Notes: a model not told the origin generated them from the letters alone. 64,000 nt of DNA from CAYSPG01 sp964432885 (GCA_964432885.1 CAYSPG010000001.1:62001-126000); one strand, 5' to 3'; positions 1-9,993 are shown, numbered from the stretch's first letter. Translations and numbers: made by a program.

Positions 1-2
1 CA

Positions 3-1787
3 TTTATGTTTCTTGGCTTAGGTGCCAATGCGGGAGAAATAAAGTTTACGGCTTCAACCAACCGCAATCCTGTTGGTACTGGCGAACAGTTTATCATTAC
101 CTATTCAATAAACACCAATGCAAGCAACTTTGAGGCTCCGCCATTTAAAGACTTTAATGTGCTAAGCGGCCCTAACCAAAGCACCAGTATGCAAATTGTT
201 AACGGCAGCATGAGCCAGTCTGTTGATATTACCTATTACCTGCAGGCTCGCACCGAAGGTACCTTTCGCATTGAGCCGGCTGCAATTATTGTAAACAATA
301 CGCGCATAAAATCAAATCCGTTATCCATCACTGTTGTTAAGGGACAGGGCAAAGCACAAAACCAGCAACAAGATGGCGGCACCGATGCTACAGTTTCTTC
401 ACAAAATGTTTTTTTGCGTGTTTCGGTTGATAAATCATCTGTTTATAGAGGCGAGGCATTGGTGGCTACTTACAAACTTTATACGCGGGTTAACATTGTA
501 AATTATGCCATTGATAAGTTGCCGGCATTTAACGGCTTTTGGTCGCAAGAATTAAAAATGCCAGAGCAACTTGAATTGCACAATGAAAATTTAAACGGCC
601 AGCAGTACAGGGTTGGAGTTATAAAAAAAGTGGTGTTATTTCCTCAGCAATCAGGTATACTAACGTTAGATCCAATGACAGGTCAGTGTATTGCGCGCAT
701 ACAGCAACAGCGCAAACGCTCAAATAATCCTTTCGATATTTTTAACGACCCCTTCTTTTCATTTGGCAGTGCGCAGGATGTGCAGGTTCCTGTAAAATCC
801 GACCCTTTAAAAATTAATGTAAAAGAACTTCCTCCAATAACTGATGCTTCGTTTAATGGCTCAGTAGGCCGATATACTATTGAAGCAAAACTTGATAAAT
901 CAGAAATAAAAGCAAATGATGCTGCCACGCTTAAAATTAAAATAAGCGGGAAAGGAAATATAAAACTTATTGATGCTCCACAAATTTCAATTGCAACCGA
1001 CATTGAAAAGTACGACCCTAAAGTTGCCGACAATGTTTCGGTTTCAGAAGCTGGAGTATCAGGCAGCAAAACTTTTGAGTACCTGCTTATACCACGTCAC
1101 GAAGGTTCATATACCATAGACCCTATTCCGTTTACTTATTTTGATCTGGAAAAAAAGCAATATGTAAAATTATCAACCCAACCATTTACACTAAATGTAA
1201 AAGGAATTTCAGGTGATGCATCTGCCGCATCTTCTGTCTCTTCTTATCAAAATAAATCGGATGTAAAGTTGTTGGGAAAGGATATACGATTTATAAAAAC
1301 ATCGCCACTTACATTTAGTACCAGCCAGAATTTTTATGGTAGTTGGGCATATTACACATTGCTTGCGTTGCCTGCCGTGCTTTTACTCTCGGCAGCGGTT
1401 TATAAAAGACGCATTGATGCGTTAAAAGGAAATGTGGCTTACATGCGAAGTGCAAAAGCTACCAAAATGGCTCAAAAAAGATTATCGGTTGCTAAAAAAC
1501 ATCTTGACGAAAACAAACAGGATACTTTTTACGAGGAAATTTTTAAAGCGCTTTACGGTTACACGGCCGATAAACTGGCAATTAATTATGCTGACCTTAA
1601 CAAAGAAAATTTAAAGTCAGGGTTGTTGGCGCGAAGTGTGAAACCCGAAACCGCTGACAAATTGCTTGCAACTATTAATACATGTGAGTATGCTCGTTTT
1701 GCCTCGCAGCTTGCAAGTGCCGATGTAAAAAAAGTATATTCCGATTCGGTACATATCATCACTGAATTAGAAAACCAGCTTGTATGA
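3..1787 (+). CDS. batD: BatD family protein (aerotolerance operon), 5' partial
   Basis: The reading frame is open to the left edge of the window, so the true start is probably upstream; the first visible Met (position 6) sits inside what looks like the end of a signal peptide (FLGLGANA then GEIKFTAS). The product is a long beta-rich periplasmic protein with a transmembrane helix near residues 445-465 (YYTLLALPAVLLL) and a basic cytoplasmic tail, which is the BatD layout. BatD belongs to the Bacteroidota Bat (aerotolerance) operon. The stop overlaps the next start (ATGA at 1784-1787), and the next gene is BatE-like, which supports the call. Family assignment is by recalled pattern, not by a search. 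Confidence 0.85.
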   Translation, partial: FMFLGLGANAGEIKFTASTNRNPVGTGEQFIITYSINTNASNFEAPPFKDFNVLSGPNQSTSMQIVNGSMSQSVDITYYLQARTEGTFRIEPAAIIVNNTRIKSNPLSITVVKGQGKAQNQQQDGGTDATVSSQNVFLRVSVDKSSVYRGEALVATYKLYTRVNIVNYAIDKLPAFNGFWSQELKMPEQLELHNENLNGQQYRVGVIKKVVLFPQQSGILTLDPMTGQCIARIQQQRKRSNNPFDIFNDPFFSFGSAQDVQVPVKSDPLKINVKELPPITDASFNGSVGRYTIEAKLDKSEIKANDAATLKIKISGKGNIKLIDAPQISIATDIEKYDPKVADNVSVSEAGVSGSKTFEYLLIPRHEGSYTIDPIPFTYFDLEKKQYVKLSTQPFTLNVKGISGDASAASSVSSYQNKSDVKLLGKDIRFIKTSPLTFSTSQNFYGSWAYYTLLALPAVLLLSAAVYKRRIDALKGNVAYMRSAKATKMAQKRLSVAKKHLDENKQDTFYEEIFKALYGYTADKLAINYADLNKENLKSGLLARSVKPETADKLLATINTCEYARFASQLASADVKKVYSDSVHIITELENQLV

Positions 1788-2542
1788 AAACACCGTTAAA
1801 CCTGTTTGTTTTAATTATTATTTCGCTAAGTGTAACCGCGAAGCAGAATTTTGAAATGGAATTTCAAAAGGCCAACAAACTTTACATGAGCCAGCAATAC
1901 CAGGCCGCTATTGTTGAGTACGAAAAAATGATTAAAGACGGTGTTAAGTCCTATGAACTATATTTTAACCTGGGCAATGCGTACTATAAAACATCAAACT
2001 TTTCAGCCGCGATATTAAATTACGAAAGGGCAAAAAAAATAAAATCGTCTGATGACGATTTGCTGATGAATCTGGCAATGGCAAATCAAAACACCGTTGA
2101 TAAAATTGAATCTGTTCCAAAAGTTTTTTATGAAAAATGGTGGGACGATTATTTAACTGAGCAACCTGCCGACACTCGCTCTTTAATTGGAATTTTACTT
2201 ATATGGATTGCCGCTGCCATAGGCATGGTTTACATATTTAACAAACGATATGCAGTTAAGCGCATTTCATTTTTTGTAACGTTTGCTGTTTTGTTTTGCG
2301 GTTTGTTTTTTATTTACGTGGCTTCACAACAAAACAAACTCGAAAACTCATCGGTTGATGCACTAATCTACAAGCCCAGTGCATACGTAAAAGGTTCGCC
2401 TGACGAAAAGGGAACCAATCTTTTTATGTTGCATGCCGGAACCAAAATTGAAGTAATTGATGAGCTTTCGGGTTGGAAAAAAATAAGAATACCTAATGGC
2501 AATGAAGGATGGGTGCAGAGTGGTGATGTTGAAATTATTTAA
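1784..2542 (+). CDS. batE: BatE family TPR and SH3 protein
   Basis: The 252-aa product starts with a signal peptide (MKTPLNLFVLIIISLSVTA), followed by TPR units at about residues 25-95 (NLGNAYYKTSNFSAAILNYE is typical), two transmembrane helices near 130-180, and a bacterial SH3 domain at the C-terminus (GTKIEVIDELSGWKKIRI, GWVQ). This order matches BatE of the Bat operon. Translation is probably coupled to batD through the ATGA overlap. The protein is expected in the inner membrane with both the TPR and SH3 parts outside the cytoplasm; its molecular job in the family is not well defined. Confidence 0.85.
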   Translation: MKTPLNLFVLIIISLSVTAKQNFEMEFQKANKLYMSQQYQAAIVEYEKMIKDGVKSYELYFNLGNAYYKTSNFSAAILNYERAKKIKSSDDDLLMNLAMANQNTVDKIESVPKVFYEKWWDDYLTEQPADTRSLIGILLIWIAAAIGMVYIFNKRYAVKRISFFVTFAVLFCGLFFIYVASQQNKLENSSVDALIYKPSAYVKGSPDEKGTNLFMLHAGTKIEVIDELSGWKKIRIPNGNEGWVQSGDVEII

Positions 2543-2610
2543 TAGCCTCCAAATAATAATCAACCATTTTTAAATCAAGAAACCTAAAACTAAACAACAA
2601 ACACTTTCCT

Positions 2611-3294
2611 ATGCATGTACCCATAGTTTTTGTTCTTACCACTTTGTTAACGGTATTTTTATTTTATATTGCCTCAAACCGTTCACGCATGTTTTTAATA
2701 CTTACTGCTGTGTGGATGCTTTTACAAGCTGTTATTGCCTTTAATGGATTTTATCAAAACACCGTTTCATTTCCTCCTCGTTTAATTTTTCTGGCCCCAC
2801 CCACATTAATTGTAATTGCCTTATTGTTTGTAACTCAAAAAGGAAAAAAATTTCTTGACAGGCTTAATCCCGAAATGCTAACCATACTGCATATTATTCG
2901 TGTACCGGTTGAACTTGTTTTATACTGGCTTTTTTTACAAGGCAGTGTTCCTGAACTTATGACTTTTGAAGGTCGTAACTTTGATATTCTTTCAGGATTT
3001 AGTGCTCCTTTTGTTTACTACTTTGGTTATATAAAAAAGCAAATGAGTAAACCTGTGGTTGTTATCTGGAATTTTGTTTGCCTTGGTTTGCTTGGCAATA
3101 TTGTTTCTAATGCCGTTCTGTCAACCCCATATCCGTTTCAGCAATTAGCATTCGATATGCCTAATACAGCCATTTTAAATTTTCCTTATGTATGGCTTCC
3201 TTGCATTGTCGTGCCTATTGTATTACTTGCTCATCTTGCTTCACTGCGGCATCTCTTTAAAAAAAATACACACATTACATCTGTACCATTTTAA
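2611..3294 (+). CDS. Seven-helix-like integral membrane protein of unknown function
   Basis: The 227-aa product has about six or seven hydrophobic stretches (for example VFVLTTLLTVFLFYIA at the N-terminus and IVVPIVLLAHLASL near the C-terminus) separated by short loops, and a basic C-terminus. I recognise no catalytic motif. Proteins like this are common conserved hypotheticals in Bacteroidota. It lies 68 bp after batE and 26 bp before ftsY, in the same direction, so it may share a transcript with them. Confidence 0.75.
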   Translation: MHVPIVFVLTTLLTVFLFYIASNRSRMFLILTAVWMLLQAVIAFNGFYQNTVSFPPRLIFLAPPTLIVIALLFVTQKGKKFLDRLNPEMLTILHIIRVPVELVLYWLFLQGSVPELMTFEGRNFDILSGFSAPFVYYFGYIKKQMSKPVVVIWNFVCLGLLGNIVSNAVLSTPYPFQQLAFDMPNTAILNFPYVWLPCIVVPIVLLAHLASLRHLFKKNTHITSVPF

Positions 3295-3320
3295 TACCAT
3301 TAATATAACCACTCTCTTCA

Positions 3321-4280
3321 ATGAGTTTTTTATCAAAAATATTTTCAAAAAAAGAAAAAGAAAGTTTAGACAGCGGACTTAATAAAACGCGCGAAAGTTT
3401 TTTTTCTAAAATTACCAAAGCTGTAATAGGTAAATCAACAGTTGATGACGAGGTGCTGGATAATCTGGAAGAAGTTTTGGTGTCATCAGATGTGGGGGTA
3501 AGCACAACACTTAAAATTATTTCGCGCATACAGGCACGTGTTGCGCGTGATAAATACATTGGTGCCGACAGTTTAAATAAACTTTTAAAAGATGAAATAG
3601 CTTTGCTGTTGGAAGAAAATAGTTCAAGCGATGTTGCTCACCTTATTGATGAAAATCGAAAGCCTTATGTAATAATGGTTGTTGGTGTAAATGGTGTTGG
3701 TAAAACTACCACAATAGGTAAGCTTGCGCACCAGTTTAAATCATCAGGAAAAAAAGTGCTGCTTGGCGCTGCCGATACCTTTCGTGCTGCAGCAGTTGAC
3801 CAATTAAATATTTGGGCAACACGTGTTGATGTTCCCATAGTGTCGCAGGGGATGAATGCCGACCCGGCCTCGGTAGCATTTGATACAGTAAAATCGGGTT
3901 TGGCTCAAAATGCCGATGTTGTAATTATAGATACAGCAGGCAGGTTGCACAATAAAATTGGTTTGATGAATGAGCTTTCGAAAATTAAACGTGTGATGCA
4001 AAAAATTATTCCCAATGCGCCTCATGAGGTATTGCTGGTGCTTGATGCATCAACAGGGCAAAATGCGATTGAACAGGCTAAACAATTTACAGCAGCCACT
4101 GAGGTAAATGCATTGGCTTTAACAAAATTAGATGGCACAGCCAAGGGCGGTGTGGTTATTGGAATTTCGGATGAGTTTAAAATTCCGGTTAAGTATATTG
4201 GGGTAGGAGAGAAGATGACAGACTTACAGGCATTTGACAGAGTTGAATTTGTTGATTCATTATTTAATTCTAAAAATTAG
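3321..4280 (+). CDS. ftsY: Signal recognition particle receptor FtsY
   Basis: The 319-aa product is a complete SRP-type GTPase: an N-terminal four-helix region (residues about 1-110), then the G domain with GVNGVGKTTTIGKLA (G1), DTFRAAAVDQL (G2), DTAGRLHNK (G3) and TKLDGTAKGG (G4). The long acidic A domain of E. coli FtsY is absent and replaced by a short lysine-rich leader, as in most Bacteroidota. It docks ribosome-SRP complexes at the membrane for co-translational insertion. The ATG at 3321 gives the usual length. Confidence 0.97.
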   Translation: MSFLSKIFSKKEKESLDSGLNKTRESFFSKITKAVIGKSTVDDEVLDNLEEVLVSSDVGVSTTLKIISRIQARVARDKYIGADSLNKLLKDEIALLLEENSSSDVAHLIDENRKPYVIMVVGVNGVGKTTTIGKLAHQFKSSGKKVLLGAADTFRAAAVDQLNIWATRVDVPIVSQGMNADPASVAFDTVKSGLAQNADVVIIDTAGRLHNKIGLMNELSKIKRVMQKIIPNAPHEVLLVLDASTGQNAIEQAKQFTAATEVNALALTKLDGTAKGGVVIGISDEFKIPVKYIGVGEKMTDLQAFDRVEFVDSLFNSKN

Positions 4281-4396
4281 TGGTCGGGTATTAATAGAGT
4301 TCTCAAAAATTATTAACCGTGTGGTACTTAATCGCAATATCAGATTACTTTTTTAGTTTCCTTTAATCGGTAGCAAGTAAAAAATTAATTAGAGCA

Positions 4397-4909
4397 ATGA
4401 AAAAAAGACATTTAACAAAGATTACGTTTACACTTGCAATGATTTTTGTTTGCCTAAACGTTTTTTCGCAAAAGGCGGATAAAAGCTACCGCATTAAAAT
4501 AACCGATAACCGAAACTTGCAACATAATTCTTTCGAATATATTTTTAAGGAGGACAGTTTAAAAATTATTGGTGTAAGTGATTTTGGAAAATCAAAGGTT
4601 AATTATTATTCAGTTAAACTAAAGAAGAAAGAAGTAAAAGCCGTGCGCGAATATTTATTTGCATTTCCTGTCGACTCATTGCAAAAAGAATATTTTGATG
4701 ATTTTACTTCTTTTGGTTACATAGCAGCCGACCATTTTCCACGTGTAATTGAAATAGAATTGAGGCGCGGGCTGATTCAAAGCAAAACCAAAGCAACCAA
4801 TTGCTGGGTCGAAAAAATAAATACACTATTTGAATTTCTTAACCAATACATCCCACTGCCCGAAGTAAAATTGCAATTTAAAAAAGAAGATTTTAAAAAG
4901 CATTATTAA
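4397..4909 (+). CDS. Small secreted protein of unknown function
   Basis: The 170-aa product begins with a clear signal peptide (KKRHLTKITFTLAMIFVCLNVFSQ, cleavage probably before the Gln or just after it), followed by a lysine-rich mixed alpha/beta sequence without a motif I recognise. It is 116 bp downstream of ftsY with no gene in the gap, so it probably has its own promoter. Likely periplasmic or secreted. Confidence 0.75.
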   Translation: MKKRHLTKITFTLAMIFVCLNVFSQKADKSYRIKITDNRNLQHNSFEYIFKEDSLKIIGVSDFGKSKVNYYSVKLKKKEVKAVREYLFAFPVDSLQKEYFDDFTSFGYIAADHFPRVIEIELRRGLIQSKTKATNCWVEKINTLFEFLNQYIPLPEVKLQFKKEDFKKHY

Positions 4910-4951
4910 ATAAACGCAGTTGCCGGTTTATTGAATAAGAAAATAAAACTC

Positions 4952-6259
4952 ATGAGAACAAAATCATCAAAACAAGTTAAAGTAAATGTGGTAACACTCG
5001 GCTGTTCAAAAAACGTGGTTGACAGCGAAGTGCTGATGGGACAATTGGAAGCAAATAATTTTGACGTTAAGCATGAAGCTAAATCACATACCGATGTTGT
5101 AATAATAAATACCTGCGGCTTTATTGAAAATGCAAAACAGGAAAGCATTGACACCATTTTACATTACGCCAAGCAAAAGGAAAAAGGCAACATCGAAAAA
5201 CTAATAGTTACCGGATGTCTTAGCGAGCGATACAAGCCCCAGTTAAAAAAAGAAATTACGGGTGTAGATGAGTTTTTTGGAACACGCGATTTGCCTTTGC
5301 TTCTAAAAACGCTGGGTGCTGATTACAAACACGAACTAATAGGTGAACGATTGCTTACTACACCGCGCCATTTTGCTTACCTTAAGATATCAGAAGGCTG
5401 CGACAGGCCATGCTCATTTTGCGCAATACCCATAATGCGTGGCAAGCACATTTCAAAACCAATTGAAGAACTTGTGCTTGAAGCAAAACAACTTGCAAAA
5501 AACGGAACCAAAGAATTGCTGCTTATTGCACAAGACAGCACTTTTTATGGCTTGGATATTTATAAAAAACGCAATCTTGCAGAGCTGTTAAACCATCTTT
5601 CAGATGTTGAAGGTATTGAGTGGATTCGACTTCATTATGCTTTTCCTACAGGGTTTCCATTGGAGGTGCTGGATGTAATGCGCGAGCGTAAAAATATTTG
5701 CAACTACCTTGATATACCATTACAGCACGCAAGCGATGCTATGCTGGCAAGCATGCGAAGAGGTACTACGCGTGAGAAAACCACACAACTTATAAATACA
5801 ATTCGCGAAAAAGTTCCGGGTATTGCAATTCGTACAACATTAATATCCGGCTATCCGGGCGAAACAGAAAACGACCATGAGCAAATGCTTGATTTTATTT
5901 CTGAAATGAAATTTGAACGTATGGGCGTGTTTACCTATTCGCATGAGGAAAACACTCATGCATTTAGCTTAACCGATGATGTACCAATGGAGATTAAACA
6001 AAAGCGTGTAGATGAATTAATGCAGGTGCAGCAACTAATTTCAGAAGGAATAAATAAAGCGAAAATTGGGAAGGTGTTTAAAGTTTTGTTCGACAGAAAA
6101 GAAGGAGATTATTTTATTGGCCGCACCGAATTTGACTCGCCCGAAGTGGATAATGAAGTGCTGGTGGAGGCAAAAAATTATTACGTGCGCATTGGCGATT
6201 TTGCCAATGTAAAAATTGAAAGTGCTCATGCATTTGATTTAAATGGTGTGATTGAATAA
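4952..6259 (+). CDS. rimO: Ribosomal protein S12 methylthiotransferase RimO
   Basis: A radical SAM methylthiotransferase that adds a methylthio group to an aspartate of ribosomal protein S12. The N-terminal UPF0004 domain has its three cluster cysteines (TLGCSKN, NTCGF, VTGCLSE); the radical SAM motif CDRPCSFC is at about residue 149; a TRAM-like RNA-binding domain ends the protein. The ATG at 4952 gives 435 aa, the family length; an in-frame TTG at 4931 would add seven residues and seems less likely. SEGCDRPCSFCAIPIMRG fits RimO rather than MiaB. Confidence 0.95.
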   Translation: MRTKSSKQVKVNVVTLGCSKNVVDSEVLMGQLEANNFDVKHEAKSHTDVVIINTCGFIENAKQESIDTILHYAKQKEKGNIEKLIVTGCLSERYKPQLKKEITGVDEFFGTRDLPLLLKTLGADYKHELIGERLLTTPRHFAYLKISEGCDRPCSFCAIPIMRGKHISKPIEELVLEAKQLAKNGTKELLLIAQDSTFYGLDIYKKRNLAELLNHLSDVEGIEWIRLHYAFPTGFPLEVLDVMRERKNICNYLDIPLQHASDAMLASMRRGTTREKTTQLINTIREKVPGIAIRTTLISGYPGETENDHEQMLDFISEMKFERMGVFTYSHEENTHAFSLTDDVPMEIKQKRVDELMQVQQLISEGINKAKIGKVFKVLFDRKEGDYFIGRTEFDSPEVDNEVLVEAKNYYVRIGDFANVKIESAHAFDLNGVIE

Positions 6260-6280
6260 TTGGTTAATTACTGATTGCTT

Positions 6281-6288
6281 TACATTTG
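6281..6288 (+). promoter_or_regulatory. Bacteroidota -7 box (TACATTTG) of bshC
   Basis: TACATTTG matches the TAnnTTTG consensus of the Bacteroidota primary sigma factor. A TTGG at 6261-6264 sits at a suitable -33 distance. The box ends only four bases before the bshC ATG, so the transcript would be leaderless or nearly so. Confidence 0.6.
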
Positions 6289-6292
6289 CAGT

Positions 6293-7894
6293 ATGGAGAA
6301 ATCAACCATTCCTTTTTCAGAAACCAATCAGTTTGAAAAAATTATTTCCGACTATTTATCAGGAGTACCGGGATTAAAAAAATTTTACAAATACACTCCA
6401 TCAATTGATTTGTTTGCTCAAGTAATTGAAGACCGTAAAAAAATACAGGTAAACAGAACGTTACTGGTTGATGAACTTAAACGGCAATATCACCCTCTTT
6501 TTTTTTCTGAGAATGCCGATGACGCAGCAACCAAAAAAAATATTCAGTTGCTTGGGAGCGACAATACATTTACAGTTACTACCGGTCATCAGTTAAATAT
6601 TTTTACTGGTCCGCTTTATTTTATTTATAAAATAATTACGGCTATTAATCTTGCTGAAAAACTGCGCGTTAAATTTCCAGAGTACAATTTTGTGCCTGTA
6701 TATTGGATGGCCACCGAAGACCATGACTACGAAGAAATTAAAAGTATTGCTGTTTATGGTAAAAAAATTGCATGGGAAACGAATCAGGCAGGAGCTGTTG
6801 GAAGATTTAAGTCTGAAGGTTTTGAAAATTTAATTAGTGAGCTTGAAAACATACTTGATAAAAACGAGAATTCGGCCCGGTTAATCAGTATTCTAAAAAA
6901 AGCATACGCCCAAAGCAATACACTTGCTGATGCAACCCGCAGTTTTGTTCATTCGCTATTTTCAAAATTTGGATTGGTAATTATTGATGGCGATTCGCAA
7001 GAATTAAAAAAGGAAATGATTCCTTTGTTTGAAAATGAAATAAATAACCAAACAAGTTTTACGCATGTTTCAAAAACCAATGCCGAAATGCAAATGGAAT
7101 ATGGCATACAGGTACAGCCACGCGAAATAAATTTGTTTTACCTTTCCGATAAATCGCGCAACCGGATAGCGTTTGATAACAACCGGTACATAGTGGTAGG
7201 CACGGATATATCTTTTTCAAAGGATGAATTGCTTGCTGAAATAAAAAACAACACCCAATGCATTAGTCCTAATGTAATACTGCGTCCGGTTTATCAGGAG
7301 TGTATTTTGCCAAACATTGCCTACATAGGAGGGCCTTCTGAAGTTCATTACTGGCTTCAGTTTAAAGAAATGTTTGAATCGTTTGGTGTTTTTTATCCTA
7401 TGGTATTACTTCGTAACTGCGCAATGCTTTTTGCATCCGACACATTAAGCAGGATGCAAAAACTTCGACTGGAAACACACGATTTATTTTTGTTTACCGA
7501 TCAGTTGATAAAAAAGTACATGCATAAGACAGGAGTAAGCGAAATTTCTTTTGATCGCACGATTACCGCGGCTGAAAAACTATTTGATGAACTTTCGGCA
7601 AAAGTATCATTAGTTGATGGCTCACTAAAGCAAACGGTGGATGCCGAAAAAGCCAAATTTTTTAATTCGCTTAAAAATGTGCAAGCCAAAGTAACGAAAG
7701 CACAAAAGTCAAAGGAGGAGCAAAACCTTAACCAGATTGCTAAATTACGTGACAAATATTTTCCTTCGGGCAGCATGCAGGAAAGGGAAGAAAATATTTT
7801 ACAATACATTGCTAAATACGGTTTTTTATTTATAGATGATTTAATAGCCAAAATGGAACCTGTGCCCAAGGAGTTTTTAATGCTTGAGTTGTAA
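6293..7894 (+). CDS. bshC: Bacillithiol biosynthesis cysteine-adding enzyme BshC
   Basis: The 533-aa product matches BshC, which joins cysteine to glucosaminyl-malate in the last step of bacillithiol synthesis. Recognisable parts are the opening IPFSETNQF, VTTGHQLNIFTGPLYFIYK at about residue 95, PVYWMATEDHDYEEI (nucleotide-binding-like core), and YIGGPSEVHYWLQ near residue 350, followed by a C-terminal coiled coil. The ATG at 6293 is chosen because it aligns with the family N-terminus; the upstream Met at 6275 would lie in the promoter. Confidence 0.95.
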   Translation: MEKSTIPFSETNQFEKIISDYLSGVPGLKKFYKYTPSIDLFAQVIEDRKKIQVNRTLLVDELKRQYHPLFFSENADDAATKKNIQLLGSDNTFTVTTGHQLNIFTGPLYFIYKIITAINLAEKLRVKFPEYNFVPVYWMATEDHDYEEIKSIAVYGKKIAWETNQAGAVGRFKSEGFENLISELENILDKNENSARLISILKKAYAQSNTLADATRSFVHSLFSKFGLVIIDGDSQELKKEMIPLFENEINNQTSFTHVSKTNAEMQMEYGIQVQPREINLFYLSDKSRNRIAFDNNRYIVVGTDISFSKDELLAEIKNNTQCISPNVILRPVYQECILPNIAYIGGPSEVHYWLQFKEMFESFGVFYPMVLLRNCAMLFASDTLSRMQKLRLETHDLFLFTDQLIKKYMHKTGVSEISFDRTITAAEKLFDELSAKVSLVDGSLKQTVDAEKAKFFNSLKNVQAKVTKAQKSKEEQNLNQIAKLRDKYFPSGSMQEREENILQYIAKYGFLFIDDLIAKMEPVPKEFLMLEL

Positions 7895-7901
7895 AATTAA
7901 A

Positions 7902-7930
7902 AAGGCTGTCGTAAGTTTTACGACAGCCTT
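7902..7930. terminator. Bidirectional intrinsic terminator between bshC and the convergent gene
   Basis: A perfect 13-bp stem (AAGGCTGTCGTAA at 7902-7914 and its complement at 7918-7930) with a 3-base loop, with A runs on the left and T runs on the right, so it can stop both converging genes. Confidence 0.9.
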
Positions 7931-7953
7931 TTTTTATTTGAGCTAATTTATTT

Positions 7954-8853
7954 TTATCGCAATACGTAGGATGATGCACCGCTTAAATTTCCGTCAATGT
8001 ATACTTCTATAACATAGGTGCCAGGAGTAAAAATGCGCTCACCTTCTTCGTAGTTTATGCATTGATCAGCGTTTTTGTTTTCGTAGTTGGTGGTAGCCAT
8101 ATTGGTGTACATTACTTCTTCACCACTTGCCATTTTAAATGAGTTTGACCCGGATGCACGGTTACCCATTACTTTTCCGCCTGGTTCAACTACACGCAGG
8201 TAAACATTTTTTTCTCCACCTTTTGCAATTTTATTTTCAAGTATTGAAAAACATACTTCCATTTTGTTGGTACGTTTGGCCAATGCAGTGGATGTGTACT
8301 TTCCATTCCCTTTCTTTTTAAAAGTGGCTACTTTAAAATATTCAGCTTTTAAAACAGAGGCTGTGGTTACTGTGGCTTCCAGGTTTTTTGAAAGTGTTTC
8401 AACCGTACCGGCAAGGTTGGTGCTGTCTTGTTTCAACCGCTGATTTTCTACCATCAGGGCATCAATCTTGTCTAAATATTCATCGCGTAGTTTTTTTAAT
8501 GCTTCCAGTTCGGCAGTAAGTTTTTTATTAAGCGCTGCTGAATTTTTTTCGTTGCGCAGCATCTTTTCAATTTTTGCACGCTGCTCATCAATCTTTCCGT
8601 TAGCCTCAGCCAGCAAGCTGTCTAAATGATCATTAATGCCCTTGTATTTGTTTAGCTCTTCAATGGTAGCGCTTAGTTCCTTTTCAACATCTACACGAGC
8701 TGTTATCAAACTGTCTTTAGCAACTTCAAATGTTTCAACTGCTGATGTGTGGTTGCGCCACTGGTACACATTAAATAAGGCAGATAATGCAAAAAGTATT
8801 ATCCATATTTTTCCTTTTCCGCCCGATGACGAACTTGTATTTTGATTTTCCAT
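7954..8853 (-). CDS. Membrane-anchored coiled-coil protein of unknown function
   Basis: With the start at 8853 (MENQNTSSSSGGKG) the product is 299 aa: a single transmembrane helix (IWIILFALSALFNVY), a long coiled coil at about residues 45-180 (repeated KL/EL heptads), and a C-terminal beta-rich domain with VYLRVVEPGGKVMG and YVIEVYIDG. A TTG at 8883 would give a longer form but overlaps the -7 box. This layout is common in Bacteroidota proteins of unknown role; the C-terminal domain is presumably extracytoplasmic. Confidence 0.8.
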   Translation of the reverse strand: MENQNTSSSSGGKGKIWIILFALSALFNVYQWRNHTSAVETFEVAKDSLITARVDVEKELSATIEELNKYKGINDHLDSLLAEANGKIDEQRAKIEKMLRNEKNSAALNKKLTAELEALKKLRDEYLDKIDALMVENQRLKQDSTNLAGTVETLSKNLEATVTTASVLKAEYFKVATFKKKGNGKYTSTALAKRTNKMEVCFSILENKIAKGGEKNVYLRVVEPGGKVMGNRASGSNSFKMASGEEVMYTNMATTNYENKNADQCINYEEGERIFTPGTYVIEVYIDGNLSGASSYVLR

Positions 8854-8880
8854 TTTAATTAGTGGTTTTTTAATTTCTGA

Positions 8881-8888
8881 CAAAAGTA
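8881..8888 (-). promoter_or_regulatory. -7 box (TACTTTTG) on the minus strand
   Basis: CAAAAGTA on the plus strand is TACTTTTG on the minus strand, matching TAnnTTTG, 27 bp upstream of the 8853 start of the coiled-coil gene. Confidence 0.5.
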
Positions 8889-8964
8889 AAAGGATATAAA
8901 TACCAACTCTTGTTTTTTAAGGTGCTGTTATGAACATGGGTAGTGTTAATATAATCAGGTAAAA

Positions 8965-9993
8965 TCAAATTGCCATTCGTGCCAGTGGAGCAACCTCAAG
9001 GGTTGCAAATTCTTTTTCAAGGTACTTATAATAAGCGGCTGTACCTATCATAGCAGCATTATCGGTACACAATGAAATAGCTGGTATGTAAATATTCCAG
9101 CCGAGTTCATCAGCTGTTTTTTTTAGTTGACCTCGCAACCCGCTGTTAGCAGATACGCCTCCTGCTACTGCCACATGCTTTATCCCGGTTTGATTAACCG
9201 CTTTTTTAAGTTTGGAAATTAGTATATCAACAATGGTTTTTTGTACTGATGCGCATAAATCATTTTTACGGGTATTTAAAAAAAAAGCATCCTTTTTTGT
9301 ATTTTCATTTATAAAATACATTACCGCTGTTTTTAATCCGCTAAACGAAAAATTTAAATCGGGTATTTGAGGGTGTGGAAACCTGAAAGCTTTTTCATTA
9401 CCCGTTGCTGCCATTTTATCAATCAGGGGGCCACCCGGATATGGCACCTCAAGTGTTTTGGCAATTTTGTCAAAGGCCTCGCCTGCGGCATCATCAAGTG
9501 TTTGTCCAATTATATGCATTTTCAGATGAGATTCCACCATCACAATTTGTGTGTGACCACCCGACACGGTAAGGCATAAAAATGGAAATTGCGGAATTTC
9601 TCTTTTCTCGTTTTTTTGCAATGCAAAATTTGCAAGCACATGAGCCTCCATATGGTTTACTTCAATAAGTCTGACATTAAGTGCCAGCGCAAATGATTTG
9701 GCAAAGGAAACACCAACCATTAGCGAACCAATTAAACCGGGGCCTCGTGTAAACGCAATTGCATGTAATTGTGATTTGGATATGCCGGAAATTTTAATGG
9801 CTTGGTTTACTACAGGAACTATATTGCTTTGATGTGCCCGGCTTGCTAGTTCAGGAACAACCCCTCCATACTTTTGGTGTACATCCTGATTGGCTATAAC
9901 ATTGCTTAATACTACATTGTTACACACCACGGCAGCCGAAGTTTCATCACACGATGATTCGATGGATAGGATATAAACGTTGTTGCTATTCAT
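8965..9993 (-). CDS. tsaD: tRNA N6-threonylcarbamoyladenosine synthase subunit TsaD
   Basis: The catalytic subunit for t6A37 modification of ANN-decoding tRNAs. The ASKHA fold is visible from ILSIESSCDETSAAVV at the N-terminus, the metal-binding HMEAH near residue 115, SGGHTQ, and VAVAGGVSANSGLR near residue 270. The Met at 9993 (MNSNNVYILSIESS) gives 342 aa, the usual family length; the upstream candidate at 10026 adds a hydrophobic non-conserved stretch. Confidence 0.96.
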   Translation of the reverse strand: MNSNNVYILSIESSCDETSAAVVCNNVVLSNVIANQDVHQKYGGVVPELASRAHQSNIVPVVNQAIKISGISKSQLHAIAFTRGPGLIGSLMVGVSFAKSFALALNVRLIEVNHMEAHVLANFALQKNEKREIPQFPFLCLTVSGGHTQIVMVESHLKMHIIGQTLDDAAGEAFDKIAKTLEVPYPGGPLIDKMAATGNEKAFRFPHPQIPDLNFSFSGLKTAVMYFINENTKKDAFFLNTRKNDLCASVQKTIVDILISKLKKAVNQTGIKHVAVAGGVSANSGLRGQLKKTADELGWNIYIPAISLCTDNAAMIGTAAYYKYLEKEFATLEVAPLARMAI